Positions 42,830 to 55,257 of a stretch of 64,000 nt of DNA are shown in pieces (position 1 is the first letter of the stretch; every line of letters starts with the position of its first letter). This stretch comes from Hydnum rufescens UP504. Taxonomy: Eukaryota > Basidiomycota > Agaricomycetes > Cantharellales > Hydnaceae. A model generated the notes under the pieces. The model saw only the letters and a program-made list of their open reading frames with translations, had not been told where the DNA came from and did no database searches. Both the position numbers and the translations under genes were made by a program. The stretch is taken from positions 1-64,000 of the forward strand of contig MU129164.1 of assembly GCA_014904985.1 (NCBI GenBank), read 5' to 3'.

Positions 42830-43990
42830 ACTGCATGTACTTTCTGCTGAAGGCCCACTTTGCTGCTGGCGATGTTTGTAATGTTTCTACTTGTGGGTAT
42901 GCGCTGTGGCTGTACCGGGTAGTTATAAGAAGCCGGCTGCGCGCAAGTCCGTCTTACATATCGCGCGTTTTCGAGCCTGTCGCAGATTTGCACATGAACT
43001 ACGGCAACTTCCTCCTTTTGAGTGCACCACCTGAACTTTACGTTCTCGTGTATGTTTCCAGGTGAGATCCCGACGGTAGTGTTCGAATTCATCCTCCGCC
43101 GGGATGCTTCAGCGGCGATGGCGGCAGCCGCGACGGCTATCACGACGGCAACACGACAGCGACCGCCACGGTCATCGAATCCATTCACCACTCAGATGGT
43201 GGCCCACCTTGAAGGAAGCTGAGGTTTGTCTGGTATACATTTCCAGGTGGATCCACCGGGAAACGCACGACTTTTACCCACATAGTTCAGCTAGAGAATT
43301 ACCTGAATGTATGATTGAGGACGAATCTGCCTTGAACTAAGTGAAACAGCTGCTTGCTGTGTGTCCGACTATTTACGAAATATCTAGATGATGTCTAATG
43401 CTGGATCAATCCAGGTCAATTCGAGCTCAGAGCTGCGAATCAGACTGTCTGCAATCAACTCTGATCCAGCTCATTCAGCAAGTTCTTCTAGCTGACCTAA
43501 TGTAACTGCCATCCATAAATCACTCGATACTGACTCCCTGTGATGATATTATCATCAGGCATGAACTATAGAATCTAGTCAAATGGTCCAAAATGACTGC
43601 GGGTGCTGCACTCTCGTATACCTTTCCAGGGGTGAAAACCACGTCCGCAGCATTCGAGAGTCCATCATTCGCGGGACATGTAGCAGACTTCAATGGTCGA
43701 CGCCAATAGCGGTGACGAGGACGACGAGCCACGATGAATCCATTCTCCACCCCCAAGCCTCCCCACCTTTAAAGCAGTTTGAATTTTACACTCCCCTCGA
43801 ATCCTGTATACATTTTCAGGGGTGATCAGCAACGCAAGTAATTATCTGCTGCGTATGTAAAATAGACATCCATGACCACGACCCCCGATAGCCGTAGCAA
43901 TAACGACGATCGATCTCGTATACATTTTCGGGGATGAAATCACAACGAAAGTATCCACATCTACAACGCTACCGACCCCAGAAACATCAC
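42830..43990. repeat. Dispersed array of TATACATTTCCAGGGGTGA segments
   Basis: Related motifs at about 43045, 43228, 43612, 43801 and 43913, and one at 6150, each in a partly similar stretch with gac/acg-rich sequence (ACGACGGCAACACGACAGCG type). Spacing varies (110-380). TTCCAG followed by GTGA resembles a joined acceptor and donor. No protein is recognised. Confidence 0.4.
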
Positions 43991-44003
43991 CCCTTGAGGG
44001 CTT

Positions 44004-44048
44004 TATAAGCTCAGAACAGCTCCACTCCCTTCCTCCCTACATCACGAA
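44004..44048 (+). promoter_or_regulatory. Core promoter of gene A copy 11
   Basis: TATAAGC at 44004-44010, followed by CAGAACAGCTCCACTCCCTT; the spacing to the ATG is 45 bases, shorter than in copies 2 and 15 (about 72), to which it is otherwise similar. Confidence 0.5.
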
Positions 44049-44735
44049 ATGGAGAATCCAACTATATCTTGGAAATTCGTAAGCCCCGCACGACATCCAA
44101 TTACCGCGCACATCGCCGTGCTCATACAAACGTCTCTTTCCCAGAAACCGGGAATGGCGGTAGTAGTGAAAATGACACAAGTGTTTCCAGTGGGGGACGA
44201 GGAGGGGATGTTCTCCTCTCGCATTCTAGCACAAATAATGTCTGTGAGTCGTGGTTCTTGCACATTATTAGTCTCATCATTTTAATACTCCAAGGTGTAA
44301 ACAGGGAATGTCTACCATATTTACGGTCATAATGTACGCCTGCCGATAGCTGATGCACCACTAGGCTTGGGCATCCACATTTTCTACCGCCATGGGGTGC
44401 TCGAATTGCGGGTGAGGTGGACCTTCTCCCTGAACAAGGCCGGGGTTCTGACTGTCTAGTCGGCTTCAAAGATCGAGTTCGTCGCTCGTCTATTATTCCC
44501 GTTCGTCATTAGGATTCGCCACCACGGTTACGATCATGCCAGGCACGGTTCATCGGGGGGGTCGTAGAGGACGTACCCTATTGCGCGACGCGTGCAGTCT
44601 GCCTGCAGGCGCCGACAGATTGCACAGACCATGTTGTGGTGCAGCCGATCGAGAGATAGTAGCCACTAGAGCCATTAGCCATATCATAATTCGGAGATAT
44701 ATGCCCAGGCCCACGACTGGGGAGAGTAGTGCTGC
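44049..44735 (+). pseudogene. Gene A copy 11, frameshift in exon 1
   Basis: Exon 1 44049-44078 lacks one base compared with the MDNSNY copies, so the splice to exon 2 is out of frame. GTAAGC donor 44079, CAG acceptor to 44144, exon 2 44145-44243, GTGAGT donor 44244, exon 3 44305-44411 (NVYHIYGHNVRLPIADAP, then FYRHGVLELR), GTGAGG donor 44412, exon 4 from 44472. The copy ends in exon 5, near 44735, where private sequence starts. Confidence 0.6.
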
Positions 44736-46205
44736 AAGGTCCAGATCAAGAAGAAATAGAGGGATGGGTTCAAATGGAAAACAAAAATCTGTTGAGAGAA
44801 TATATATAATGGAGCCAGAGGAATCTAGGTGGTGATGTTAAGTTTCGGGTGATTGAAGTTCAACGAGAAAAAGAGAACCAAAATCACACCCATCCTCCGA
44901 CAATCCATGGGAGGATGCAGCAATCGAGGAGTGGAGCTCTGAGGGTGCCCGTTTGTTTCATATTCGGCACTAATGGTCGGGGTGATCACTCCCAACAATT
45001 GGCATCCCCTTTGCATTAATCATAACCATAAGCGCGCTCGAGTGTCTCCCCCCCAGTCCCGGAGTTCTACGTTGTCGCTGATGTAGATCCATCTGAGATT
45101 GGAGGAGTGCTAGTCTATCCCTAGTCAGGGGCTCGGCGGGAAGACTATTATAGCGGGAATATTAGCTTAAATCGCCCGATGAGTCACTGGGACTGCCCAA
45201 GGGGGACGGCAGGACATGAAGGAGATGGGGATGGATAGAGTAGTACCTGGGATAGGAGGATGGGGGCGTGGGGGGTCCGACAGATGGTGGCGAGGAGAAG
45301 ATGAGATGGGTGGCGGCCGTTACTTCACGTGCGGAAGGAGTAGAAAGGGAGAAGGGGGTCCTACAGTCCGGGTCACCTGATACATCTGGGGCGTCTGAGA
45401 TACGTCGCCATCGGTAACGACGTTTGACAACGAGGATGCCAAAACGCTTCCCATGCATGCGACTTGCCATCTGAGCAAGGCCACATGAGAGTGAGGGATT
45501 GGCGAACGTAATTCCGCAGATGCTATTGACAGTCGTTTGCGCAATCGAGTTTTCCAATTCAGTGTGTCAGGCGCCAGTGCAGATCTCCGTCAGTAGCTTA
45601 CCCCCGTATCGCTAGTTTGGGGGGCGGGAGGCATGGAGCTGAGATATCGCAACGTGGACGTCCTGCCCCCACACCACCGCGGAGGTAATCCCAGAAACAT
45701 CCCTGGTCTATAACGCATTCTGCTTCAGTGGACTCCTGAATCTGCGGTGCCAGAGAATGGGGTGTTGAGACACGAGACGTCACAATCCAATCTGGTACAC
45801 GGCACATTAGAGCCGCGTAAGCTGTCATTCCCATTCCGGGCAACAATGAGTTCATAAAAATCATGGGTAGCGAAACGCCGGGTGGTGAGTCAATTTTTTT
45901 CGTTATGGTGAGTTCCGTAGGATAGAAATAAAGCGGCACAAGAAGGACGCAGCGATCCAAATATTAGAGCTTAAGAGGAGCAAACCTGAAAAAGAGACCA
46001 AAGGGTACAGTTGAATGAAACATCACGTGATCCCGGTTTTCGCCGAAAAAAACCCCACGCTTTATTTTTGAACAGAAACCTCTGGACGATAGAACTGAAC
46101 TAGCGAACATGGTGGCAATCAAATATAAAACGAAAGGGGAAGGGATGATCCCAGATCTAATCTTCGGTTCGGAATCAAATTTCCAATCGTTGCTATTAGC
46201 CCAAA
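44736..46205. other. Private region, no gene recognised
   Basis: Two reverse-strand frames of 131 codons (45162-45557) and 120 codons (45598-45960) exist, the first Ser/Pro-rich in its second half. A purine-rich stretch at 45210-45310 resembles 55880-55945. CCAATTCAGTGTG (45554) recalls gene-A upstream sequence. No domain, promoter pair or splice model supports a gene. Confidence 0.35.
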
Positions 46206-46891
46206 GAGCTAGGGATAAGGAGAAAAGATTTTGGGCCTCAGACTCCAGGGAACCCGCGGTGGAGCTCCAAACCTACCTGGTGATGCCCACCTGAATAGGC
46301 TATGGGTTCCAATATATTAAATGTATTGCCAGTTAAAGGAGTCTGCTTCTGATGCCATAGCCCAATCTACCCTATTTTGGCAGTGAGGTTTTTCCCAATG
46401 AGGCAAGGACCCGGCCAAAATAGGTTCTATAGTCAGAATATATATAAGGCTTGCAAGAACCTGCCCTACGGTACTATCGGATTAGGCAGGTTGTGACAGC
46501 CTCTTGTACAGGGTTTCTTAGCAACGTTTCTGAAGTTCTGGTCGAAATCATGGGGACCTGCCGCCCAGCGCGGTCGGGACCAGTTCTCATACATGAATGT
46601 CGACCTTCGACTGAACCGTCCCACACATCCTAGCCATGCAACTTGATATCAGGTGCCCCAGGAAACGACACTTTCTTGCCTCTCGATCATCGATACTGCA
46701 ATGGCGCCATCGATTAGATGGATCCATGACAGTGAGTCAGTTACCGGCTGAACGGTCCTTACATTTAGATTTAAGCGGTCGACTGAATGGTAGTCAATGA
46801 AATTTCAAAAGAGAAATTCTATCTCCGTCACAGGGTCACCAAGTGGAATCGCAAGAAGGAAGATGGCATGGATCATCCTACCACGTACCTC
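46206..46891. repeat. Duplicated upstream region of gene A copy 12
   Basis: 46215-46560 shares two stretches with positions 45-160 (CCTCAGACTCCAGG; GGTTTCTTAGCAACGTTTCTGAAG). The rest, to the TATA-like box, is private. No gene. Confidence 0.45.
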
Positions 46892-46961
46892 TATAAATTG
46901 AGAAAAATTCAGCTCCATTTTTCTTCCCCAGGACCACAGTGCAGATAGTGTGGGGCTTGCA
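46892..46961 (+). promoter_or_regulatory. Core promoter of gene A copy 12
   Basis: TATAAATT at 46892-46899, 70 bases before the ATG, then CCATTTTTCTTCCCC (46914-46928). The clearest example of this promoter class. Confidence 0.6.
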
Positions 46962-48175
46962 ATGGAGACTTCGAACGACGGCTTGCACATCCGTGAGCCC
47001 TGTGCCACACCCATTTTCGTGCCCATTCAAGCATCCCCTCTCACAGATACCGGAAACGGCGGAAATGGAGAAAGCCCCACAGGGGGCGCCACGGTGGACG
47101 AGCGGGAGACGTTCACAATGTTTGTGAGTCGAGGTCATGCACATTATTTACCTGGGCATTTTAAAACTCCAAGACGTACACAGCACATGTCTGGAATATT
47201 CACGGCCATAATGAGAGCACGTCAACAGCCGATGCAAACCTAGGCATCTACATTTCCTGCCGCTGTGGAACACTCGAATTGCGGGTGAGGCACCTTCCCC
47301 TCCTTGACCGACGTCGGTCTTCTGATTGTCTAGTCATGTTCAAAGATCGAGTTCGTCGCTCGTTTGTTTCCGTTCGTCATTAGGACTCGCCACCACATCT
47401 AGGATCGTGGAACTCACAATTTATCGGAGGGGGTCGTAGAAGATGTGTGCTATTGCGGAACGTGCCAGGTCTCTCTTCAGGGCCCAATACCTTTCTCATG
47501 AATCATGTGGTGTTGGCGCAACTGGGATAAAAATATGTCAAATCTGATTCGGAGACGAATAGTGCAAGTCCTGAGTGGCAGTATGAGTGTAAGACACGTT
47601 TGAGCAGCTGCTAACGACAAAAGGGAGGTGGGGTTGTGTGAGGCCGACATATACACCGCATATTCTGATGGTGACCTCGCTCTGGTGGACAGCACATATC
47701 TCCAAGCGCCTGTGACAAGGGGAGTGTTGGGAAGTTGATCGCACATCCAAGGCCAACTCCCGGGTGGGGGATGAGGTAATAAATCGCTTGAGGATTCGAT
47801 ACCCGCCCATGAGCTGAGTATGCACCAGTTAAGAAATGGGCTTCGATTAGAGTCACTGTGACACTACGGTGATTGGCGATTACAAAATGTGACTCACCGG
47901 AGGCAACTGACTGCCGACACGAACATCTCCAAACGCCTCACCCGGCGGGTGTATGAGCAGGAAACAGTAGTTGTCCCATTATCTCACAAGTGGCTTGTGA
48001 GCTCTCCCAGCATGACATTGAGGGTTTGCTTAAGGCATTCTTTTGGTGATGCTCTGTCGTACTCCATAAGAAGTGGAAATCCAACCACTTTCATTGTTTA
48101 AGGTCCTAGGGAAGGTCCAGCGCTGGGTTATGTTGCCTCTCTGAGCCATCGAGCAGAGAGCGTAAGGTATTAGTT
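46962..48175 (+). pseudogene. Gene A copy 12
   Basis: Exon 1 46962-46992 (METSNDGLHI), GTGAGC donor; exon 2 47047-47123, shortened (GNGGNGESPTGGATVDERET); GTGAGT donor 47124; exon 3 47184-47284 (HVWNIHGHNESTSTADANLG, then SCRCGTLELR); GTGAGG donor 47285; exon 4 from 47346 (IEFVARLFP). Exons 1-3 stay in frame despite deletions in multiples of three. Exon 5 (from about 47440) reads CVLLRNVPGLSSGPNTF after the assumed splice. The LDDGT exon is decayed. The HKK exon (48015-48120) has frame breaks. Confidence 0.6.
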
Positions 48176-48904
48176 TATACTGTAACGAGGCTCTTTATTG
48201 ATATACAAAGGTCTCTTGAATTAGATACATACGCTGATCCACCCTTTTTCACGGCTGGACATCATGTCATCCCTCGGAACTCGGTCTTAACCAGTTACCT
48301 TCTTTGGTCTACACATCTTATAACTTTCACCGAGGGCACCTGATTTGGCGTTGTATTTCCAGGCGCGTCTACTTGCGCCAACCCCCAGGCTGTCCTCTCA
48401 TACATATTGCGCTCTACAGATGCTGTAGCGGCACTTACGGGTTCTATCCACATTGTTTCCGCCAGGATTCGACCACTACGCACTATGTGCATACCTGATC
48501 GATAAGAACCCTTGTCCCTCGTCCCATGTTCGCAATTGGCTCCTATCAATTCACGATCTCTTCTGCATAGCGTGCTCCACAAAGGTCCCTTTGCCATAGC
48601 AGATCGATCAACCCCACCCCCACCCCAGGACAGCCTCGAACTCGGCATCAGCTCCTCAAGAGGAAGCCAGGCCTCTGAGCGCGTTTAAAAACTCTCTTGT
48701 TAGCGTTAATATTCCCATATCTACTGGGACATCTGGATCCTCGAGCTTCACCAGGGATCAAGATGAATCGCGCTGGGTTGAACGACATACTAAGCAGTTG
48801 ACTTTTCGCGCACTGTCCTCTGCATCAGCAATCAACGCGCTCCACTCGATTCTCGGTAGCTGCAAATGGATGACAAAGGCACCACGACTTCGCGCAGAAA
48901 AGGT
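48176..48904 (+). pseudogene. Module D, block 12, and link to HIBCH copy 4
   Basis: 48240-48690 matches module D without its conserved C-terminal part. 48700-48904 resembles 2860-3105 (SAINALHSILGSCKWMTKAP, then LRAEKVPFF), the piece placed before HIBCH in block 1 and, more distantly, in block 10. Modules E-G are absent. Confidence 0.4.
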
Positions 48905-50640
48905 GCCCTTTTTCTGATGAGTGCTCATGTACAAATATGTCGAAGACGGTACTGATATTGATCACTCCCGGCGAGTGCCTAAAAGATACTTTTTTTGGAT
49001 CGGAAATATCCTTGAGTCCACCGGCATTCTTTTCCAGCTCAGTCCATCATGAACCCTTCGAAATTCGTTCATTGGTTCCTCCTGTCTATCTGCCATTACT
49101 CACTTCGTCTCGTCCTCCTCCCTGGCTGGGCAGAACCAATCTCGGGATCCAGTTCGCTATCTCCAGCCGCCGCCTGGGCCAATTCTCCTCATTGAAATCG
49201 ATGAATGTAGTCACCCTTTCTATTCGAGTTCGCCTGCTCTACACGTCGCTTGGGCTCAACCGACCAAAAAGCTTTGAACGCACTCAACCAAGAGATGCTC
49301 GACCCCTCCCTCCCTCATTCGAAACTCAAGGTAGTCCCGTATTCCCCAGCTCATTGGCTTGATCATAAACACTGTTCCAAGGAATGAGCCCAATCCGAAT
49401 TGCGTAAAATTGGGCCGCGGAAATGGATCGGCATTTTGTGCGGGTGGCGATGTGAAAAGTACGTGCTACTACGTACATCCATCCCCTCGTAATAATCGTC
49501 GATAAATCCAGGTGCAATAAAATTCGCGGCCGACCCCCTAACACTAAGTAGTGGCCTCACTTTCTTTCGAAACCTGCAAGTCCATTTGCCTCTCGGATTC
49601 TTGCCTGCAGTGCTCACTATTGGAAAACTAGATTATAATCTCGCACCACTTTCAAAGCCATATGTAGGCCGCTATGGAAAGTCTTGCTTGCACGTCTCGT
49701 AGCTCCCTAGACCCGGTAGCTCCCTTCTGATGATACTCTGCGCCAAATTGTCGCAGTCGGAGGCGGCATTGGCATATCAGCAGATGCAGCTTATCGCATG
49801 GCAACCAGTGACACGTTCACAATTCCCGAAGCAAACATCGGGTGCTTTCTAGACGTTGGGTCCCCCTATGTCCTCACAGGGCGAGATGAGGACCTACCTT
49901 GCGCTCACGGGTAATTCAATAGCAGGCGACGGTACTTTGGAGAGCCTAACCCCGCATACGATTAACGAGATTTTAACGAGTTCGATAGAGAGCCAGGCTC
50001 GAGGCTAGAAGCGGAATCCCAGCTATCGATCGGATGAGGCGAGGTCTGCGTCACAAGGTGACGCTCGAAGCTATGCCCATCGTGGAGCGGGACGCTTACA
50101 GACTGAGCGATTGTCTACACAGGGACCTGGCTATTATACAGCGTTCGCCATGCGGACTTTCTCCCCCCTTCCTTTTACACTCTTGATTACTCCGGTGCTT
50201 TTCTCTCAGTTTCCAACAAGTCAGGGACCAATCCAGATTGTAGTAACGGTGTGACGAGCGTACTCGTGAACAAGGACCCGGCGGATGAACGACCTAATTG
50301 GAGCCGTTCCATGCCGGCAGAAATGCCTACGTGAGACGCGTTCTTCAGCTCAACATTTCCATATGTCGTGTCCACCCCTCGTATCTGGATCGAATGAGCG
50401 TCAGCCGAAATTGACTTAGGCTGTTATGCTCTCCCAGCGAGAAGAATATCGGTGCGTTTGTACTTGGGAATACTCCCAATAGCGCGGTGCCTGCTCTTTC
50501 TGCCGAAGAGGCTCTCACCCGTTTTGAAGCAAAGATGAAAGGGAAGAGTGGGGTCCAGTTTAAGGTAAGGAGGTCCTCGCACACCGCTGCCGACATGATA
50601 AAAGATGGGCGGTTGGAATGGAATTATTTATGTCCCGACA
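48905..50640 (+). pseudogene. HIBCH: HIBCH-like gene, copy 4, with internal deletions
   Basis: The ALNALNQEMLD region (about 49270-49300) and GNGSAFCAGGDVK (49420-49455) are present. VGGGIGISADAAYRMATSDT follows (about 49755-49810), then FPEANIGCF-like sequence. About 80 bases are lost near 49930 and about 130 near 50060. TGA stands at 50035-50037, the site of the shared stop. In the C-terminal exon, KMKGKSGVQFKV survives and the terminal TAA has become TTA (50628-50630). Confidence 0.85.
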
Positions 50641-51724
50641 TTTCTTCCATTTGCAAAAGACCTGCTCAATTTTTTTGCGGTAGTGCAAGTTGTGCAATCC
50701 GTGGGACGTGGTGAATACAAGTTATACCAGGTTCCAATTGGTAGGAAAGCAGCGCTGCGGTCCAAGAAACAGAGAAGACCTCTACTCTTAGGCCACGGAG
50801 CTGTAATCAACTTGGTTGATGAATAGCAAGACTAACGAAATGCTTAGCCAGTGAAAGCCTCGTGGAGAGGAGTGCAGCCCTTCGTCAGAGGAGCCTGCTG
50901 CCTTCCTAGAGATTTTACGATGTCTGCACTTATGCGTCCAACAACGACAGTTCATCAAAGGGGAGATGCTTGAGCTCAGCTTCGGCAGTCGCTCTGTTGT
51001 GGAGAATGGATCTACGAAACGGAGAAAAGAAGAAACGATTTGAGTCCCCAGATTCCATGGGGAGGCGCCAGACGCAACTTGTCTGCACAGTATTCGGGGA
51101 ATATGGAGACAGTAGCTGAACTCACGGACAACGGGCTGAGGCGACTGCTCAACGACACCCTCTGGAATTCTCAAAGGCGCGATGCGAGGACGACAGAGGG
51201 ATGGATGGCGAGGTGTTCAGATTAGAGGCAGAGGTGCGGTAATTTACGCCGGTAATGCTGAAGTTCCAGCCGAACTGGTACGCCCCGGGGTCCACAGCAG
51301 AGTAGTGTTGCCGCGACTCGACTCGACCCAATTCAGTTGAGTCGAGCCGAGTCACGGAGTCGAAAATTTTCTCACTCACTACAACCGGTCATGGTTTCTT
51401 TGTACCGCAGTCTGAAAGAGAATACAAAAAAATGGCAGGAGTTGTTGAGTGTGGGCAGAAAAGTGGTGTCATGAGGTCACTACTAGGTGTTATTTTTTAT
51501 CGACTCCGAGTCGCGGCATCACTATGTGGAGCGACAGGGAGGGACAGTGGATTTCATTAGGAAGCACAATGTAATTATAAGTCAACCCAGCTATATAAAA
51601 TGATTTCATTTTCATTCCCTCAATTTTCAATCTAAGTTGGTCCCCGCAACGGACCCAAGACCGAGCAACACCAGCGATAATCACGTGCACATTGTATTCG
51701 TGCTGAGGGAGGGATAGTCAAATG
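50641..51724. repeat. HIBCH tail module, long form, and private sequence
   Basis: 50690-51300 matches the tail at 41.4-41.99 kb. Around 51310-51365, GACTCGACTCGACCCAATTC and GAGTCGAGCCGAGTCACGG form an imperfect inverted repeat. 51370-51724 is private and AT-rich. No gene is supported; a 128-codon reverse frame (50788-51174) overlaps the tail module and is not conserved at 41.5 kb. Confidence 0.4.
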
Positions 51725-52205
51725 ACTATGCAAACCAAAGACTATCTCGGGATTTTGAATATCGCGAGAGAATTCTGAGAGAGTGTTGATTGATAGAGAA
51801 GGGGGTGAAAGCGGGGGAGGGAGAAAAAAAGTGGCTGCGGAGTCAAAATTAATTTTGGAACAATCGGCCCGCCATACGACCCCTATGTGGCTATGCTTAC
51901 AGGCTTTACAGGCTTTACAGGCTCGCCACTCTACATCTCCAATCTTGCAGCTACATTTCTTTCGCCTTCTCTCTTCGCCGGCACCACCGGTACTCGGAAG
52001 TTCTTCTATCCTGCTTGCATGTGCTTTTCAACCTCCTGTAAATATTATAAAAGGACGGGCTTAGGCTCGCCACAAATACAAGGATCTCTTGCGTTCTTCC
52101 CGCCATTGGCTCCATTCACCTGAGCAAGTCGAGTCTTGCCAATCCTCTGAATCCGCCCCCACTCGCTTAGTAATCAGGGGGAGTTGTCGTCTTAGCCAAT
52201 CACTT
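51725..52205 (+). mobile_element. Probable solo LTR, same family as 15.75 kb
   Basis: CTGTAAATATTATAAAAGGA (about 52035) and TTAGTAATCAGGGGG (52167) match the element at 15.75 kb. A 10-bp repeat GGCTTTACA(x2.5) lies at 51900-51923. The right edge abuts an inverted gene-A copy, broken in the same exon as the copy next to the other LTR. The left edge is uncertain. Confidence 0.45.
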
Positions 52206-52214
52206 TCACAACTG

Positions 52215-52850
52215 TATCCACTTGGGAACCTGCACCATTCATCTCTGAATCAAGATATAACAATTATTCAATATTTTCTATCCCAGTTACATCTGCACCA
52301 TGACATGATTTGTTGCGAAGCTGTCTGCACCCAAAGGGAGACCCATGCACGTCCTATGACAGACGAACTGCGGATGACATGATTCTAGACGTGGTGACGA
52401 ATAATAATGGCGAATGGAAATAGACGAGCGACGAACTCAAAATTCACCGCAACTAGACAATTAGCAGACAACCTCGGTTAAGGAGGGGAAGGTCCATCTC
52501 ACCCGTATTTCAAGTACCCCATAGCGCAAGGAAATGTAGATACCCGGGCTTGGTGGAATGTCACCTAATTGCGTGCCTGCGTTGTGAGCGTAAATATGCC
52601 AGACATTCGCTATGTATGCCTTGGAGTTTTAAACTGAACTGGCTGATAATGTGCAAGAAGCTTGACTCACAGATGTTGTTTGTGTTAGAATTCAAGAGGA
52701 GAACATTCCCCCCTTGTCCACCATTGGCAACACTTGTGCCATTTTCACTACTGCCGCCGTCTCCAGTATCTGGGAAAGAGATGCTGCATGAGCATGGTAA
52801 TTGGAAGTGGTGCTAGGCTTACGAATGTGTAGATGGTTCGGGTTTTCCAT
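52215..52850 (-). pseudogene. Gene A copy 13, inverted, 3'-truncated
   Basis: Reverse strand: exon 1 52850-52823 (MENPNHLHI), GTAAGC donor; exon 2 52769-52671, GTGAGT donor; exon 3 52609-52503, open (SNVWHIYAHNAGTQLGDIPP, then ISLRYGVLEIR), donor GTGAGA; exon 4 near 52410 (EFVARLFPFAIII). Exon 6 starts with VPKWIQL and is cut at the LTR edge near 52215. It is the only gene-A copy on this strand. Confidence 0.6.
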
Positions 52851-53934
52851 TGTCCTGCGCTACAGGCACTGTGATGGGAGTGGAGGGGAATGGACCTCTT
52901 CTGCATTTAATTATACTTATCACCTGCCCAATAGATCACGTGACCACTAGGGTTAGGGCAAGGGTTTCATTTGGGGACCAAGCTCGATCTGGGGCTATTT
53001 AAGTGTATACACATACAGAAATTAGAGGTATCAATAGAGATGTAATTTCTCGGTCTAGGTCACCCATCCAAGCACTGTTAGAGGTGAGATCCAGCAGGCA
53101 ACCCAATGGACCGTGACTCCTGGTACAAATTCGGATCCAAATCGGTAGCGGCGACAAGCCCCAATCCCCGATTCTAAATCCGGGTGTAGGTGGGTTCATT
53201 ACTGTATCTGCTGCTGGCACTGCGTACTGCATGAGGATAATGTCATTGTCCGAGGTTAACAAAGATAGCCATGCTGCGTGTCCTGGTGTTCTCGCTACTT
53301 TCTCTGAATGTGCATGATCTGATTCAGTTGAAACAGAAAGTCAAATTGGCATGCATGAGTGCTGCTGCCTCAATGACAATTGAAAGGTATGTCCATTCAT
53401 AGTCTCATAGAGGAAGTACATTGAAAACTACCATTATTCTACTGGATTTTTCTGCTGCATATATCGTTTCCCGGCACTGAGAGAAAATCTAATTTATATC
53501 CCCTGCAGGCCTCAGAGGTGCAGATAGTGGTGCACTATATGACTGAGGGAACAGTGTAGCAGTGGGGGGAAACAAGGAGGCACTGTAGAAGTTCGAAGGG
53601 TGGCCAGTGGCTGTGCACACACGGAGACTTATGTAAGGAGACAGAATGTTCAAACAAGTCCCAACACCTGTAGCGCAATCACCGAAACATTATTGAACTA
53701 TGGGATACATGAGGAATTAGAGGTGAGGCCGCGAGCCGCTATCGGCAATAGGTGAAGCGGTATCCGGGGGTCCCTGAAGCCTAAGACATTTATTACCATA
53801 AAAGGTAATACTCCATGGTCCGGAATTAGCCGCGATGACTCACAAGCTCAGTCGTAAGTTGTAACCAGACCAAGCGTAACCAAGCTTACACTTGGTCTGG
53901 GAGAGGGACCGAAGGCACGGGATGAGCTCCAGTC
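52851..53934. other. Upstream region of inverted copy 13 and private sequence
   Basis: 52851-52905 is the leader of copy 13 (reverse strand: CTCCCATCACAGTGCCTGTA). From about 52920 to 53930 the sequence is private. An 87-codon reverse frame (52999-53262) is unconvincing. Module sequence resumes at about 53935, inside an HIBCH intron or exon border. Confidence 0.35.
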
Positions 53935-55257
53935 TATCATGCCTGTCGAATTCTCGTCTGCAGTGCTCATGATTGGAGGTAAATCTCAACTCGATTATAA
54001 TATTGCGACATTTCTAAAGCCATATGTAGCTGTTATGGCCGGTATTGCTTGTACGTCTCGTAGTTCCCTGCACCCAGTAGGCCCCTCCTGAGCATACTCT
54101 CCATAGAACTGTCCCAGTCCAGAGGCGGCGTTGGCCTCCCAGCATGTGCACCACATCGCATAGGAACCGAAAACACGGTGTTCGCAATGCCAGATGCAAA
54201 ATTGGATGCTTTCACAGACGTCGGATCCACATTCAAACTATGTCCCCGGACGGCTAGACGGCAAAGGTAGGGACTTATCCTGCGCTCCGGGGCAATTCAA
54301 TATCAGCCTACAAAATCCATCACCCTGACCTAGTAACCTGTTACATCCTATCTCGTGGCACTCCTGTTCTGGGAAGACTTTAGTGCTTCGAAAGCTCTAG
54401 GGCCCCGTGCAAGTAATGAGACTTGGAATGAGTTTGATAGAGGCCAAGCTCGCGACTAGAAGCGGAATCCCAGCTATCGATGAGCTAAGGCCAGGTTCGT
54501 GTTGCCCTCCATCGTGCTTTTGCCTGTAGGGATGTCGAGAGCATCATTGCCGAGCTCGAAACGTTCACTGCTCCCAAGTCTGTACAGGTAGAAGATTAAA
54601 GTGAGGTGCAAAGTGGGCAAGGAGGTCTCTGGATGCGCTGGCGTTGAGAAAGTCCTACGAGCCTCAGGGTGGTGCTTGAAGCTGTGCGGATCGTGGAACG
54701 GGTGGACTACAGAGTGAGCGATGCGCTACAGAGGGATCTCGCTCCTACTGTAATATGGCTTTCACCGTGCACAGTTTTCCCCTGCCCCTTCCTTTTATGC
54801 TCTTAATCACTTACCTCCGGTGCTTTTGTTCTTCTCTCACTTTGAAAAGTCAGGGGCCGCACCAGATTTCAATACTGGAGTGACTATCGCGCTCACGAAA
54901 AAGGACGTAGCAGATAAACGACCTAATTGGAGCCCTTCCACACTGGAAGAAGTCTCCCCAGCATATGTGTGGGACACGTTCTTCAACCCTACATCTCCCT
55001 ATATCCGTCGCATCCAGACCGAACGAACGTCAGCCGAGCTCGATTTGGGCTATTATGCCCTCCCCAGCGAGAGTGATATTGGTATGTTCGCGCTTGGGAA
55101 TACGACCGATAGCCGCGCGTCTGGTGTTTCTGCCGAAGAGGTCGTCGTACATCTTGAAGCAAAGATGAGAGGGACGAGTGGAGTGCGGTTCAAGGAGAAG
55201 GGGATGCTTGCACGCTGCTGCGAAACGATCAGGGACGGGCGGTTGAAGTGGAGGTAG
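53935..55257 (+). pseudogene. HIBCH: HIBCH-like gene, copy 5, 5'-truncated
   Basis: Begins after FFQN, like copy 1. [24 protein letters not shown] sequence (54160-54225) is frame-broken; TAA is present at the shared stop site (54486-54488). The acceptor of the last intron reads TCTCAC instead of TCTCAG. The C-terminal part 54855-55257 is fully open (APDFNTGVTIALTKKDVADK, then WSPSTLEEVSPAYVWDTFF, ending DGRLKWR and TAG); it is the best-preserved C-terminal exon in the window. Confidence 0.85.

Noticed and set aside
51300..51370. GACTCGACTCGAC / GAGTCGAGCCGAGTC inverted repeat as a functional operator or terminator
   Set aside because: Imperfect, found once, with no gene start next to it; simple-sequence origin is more likely.
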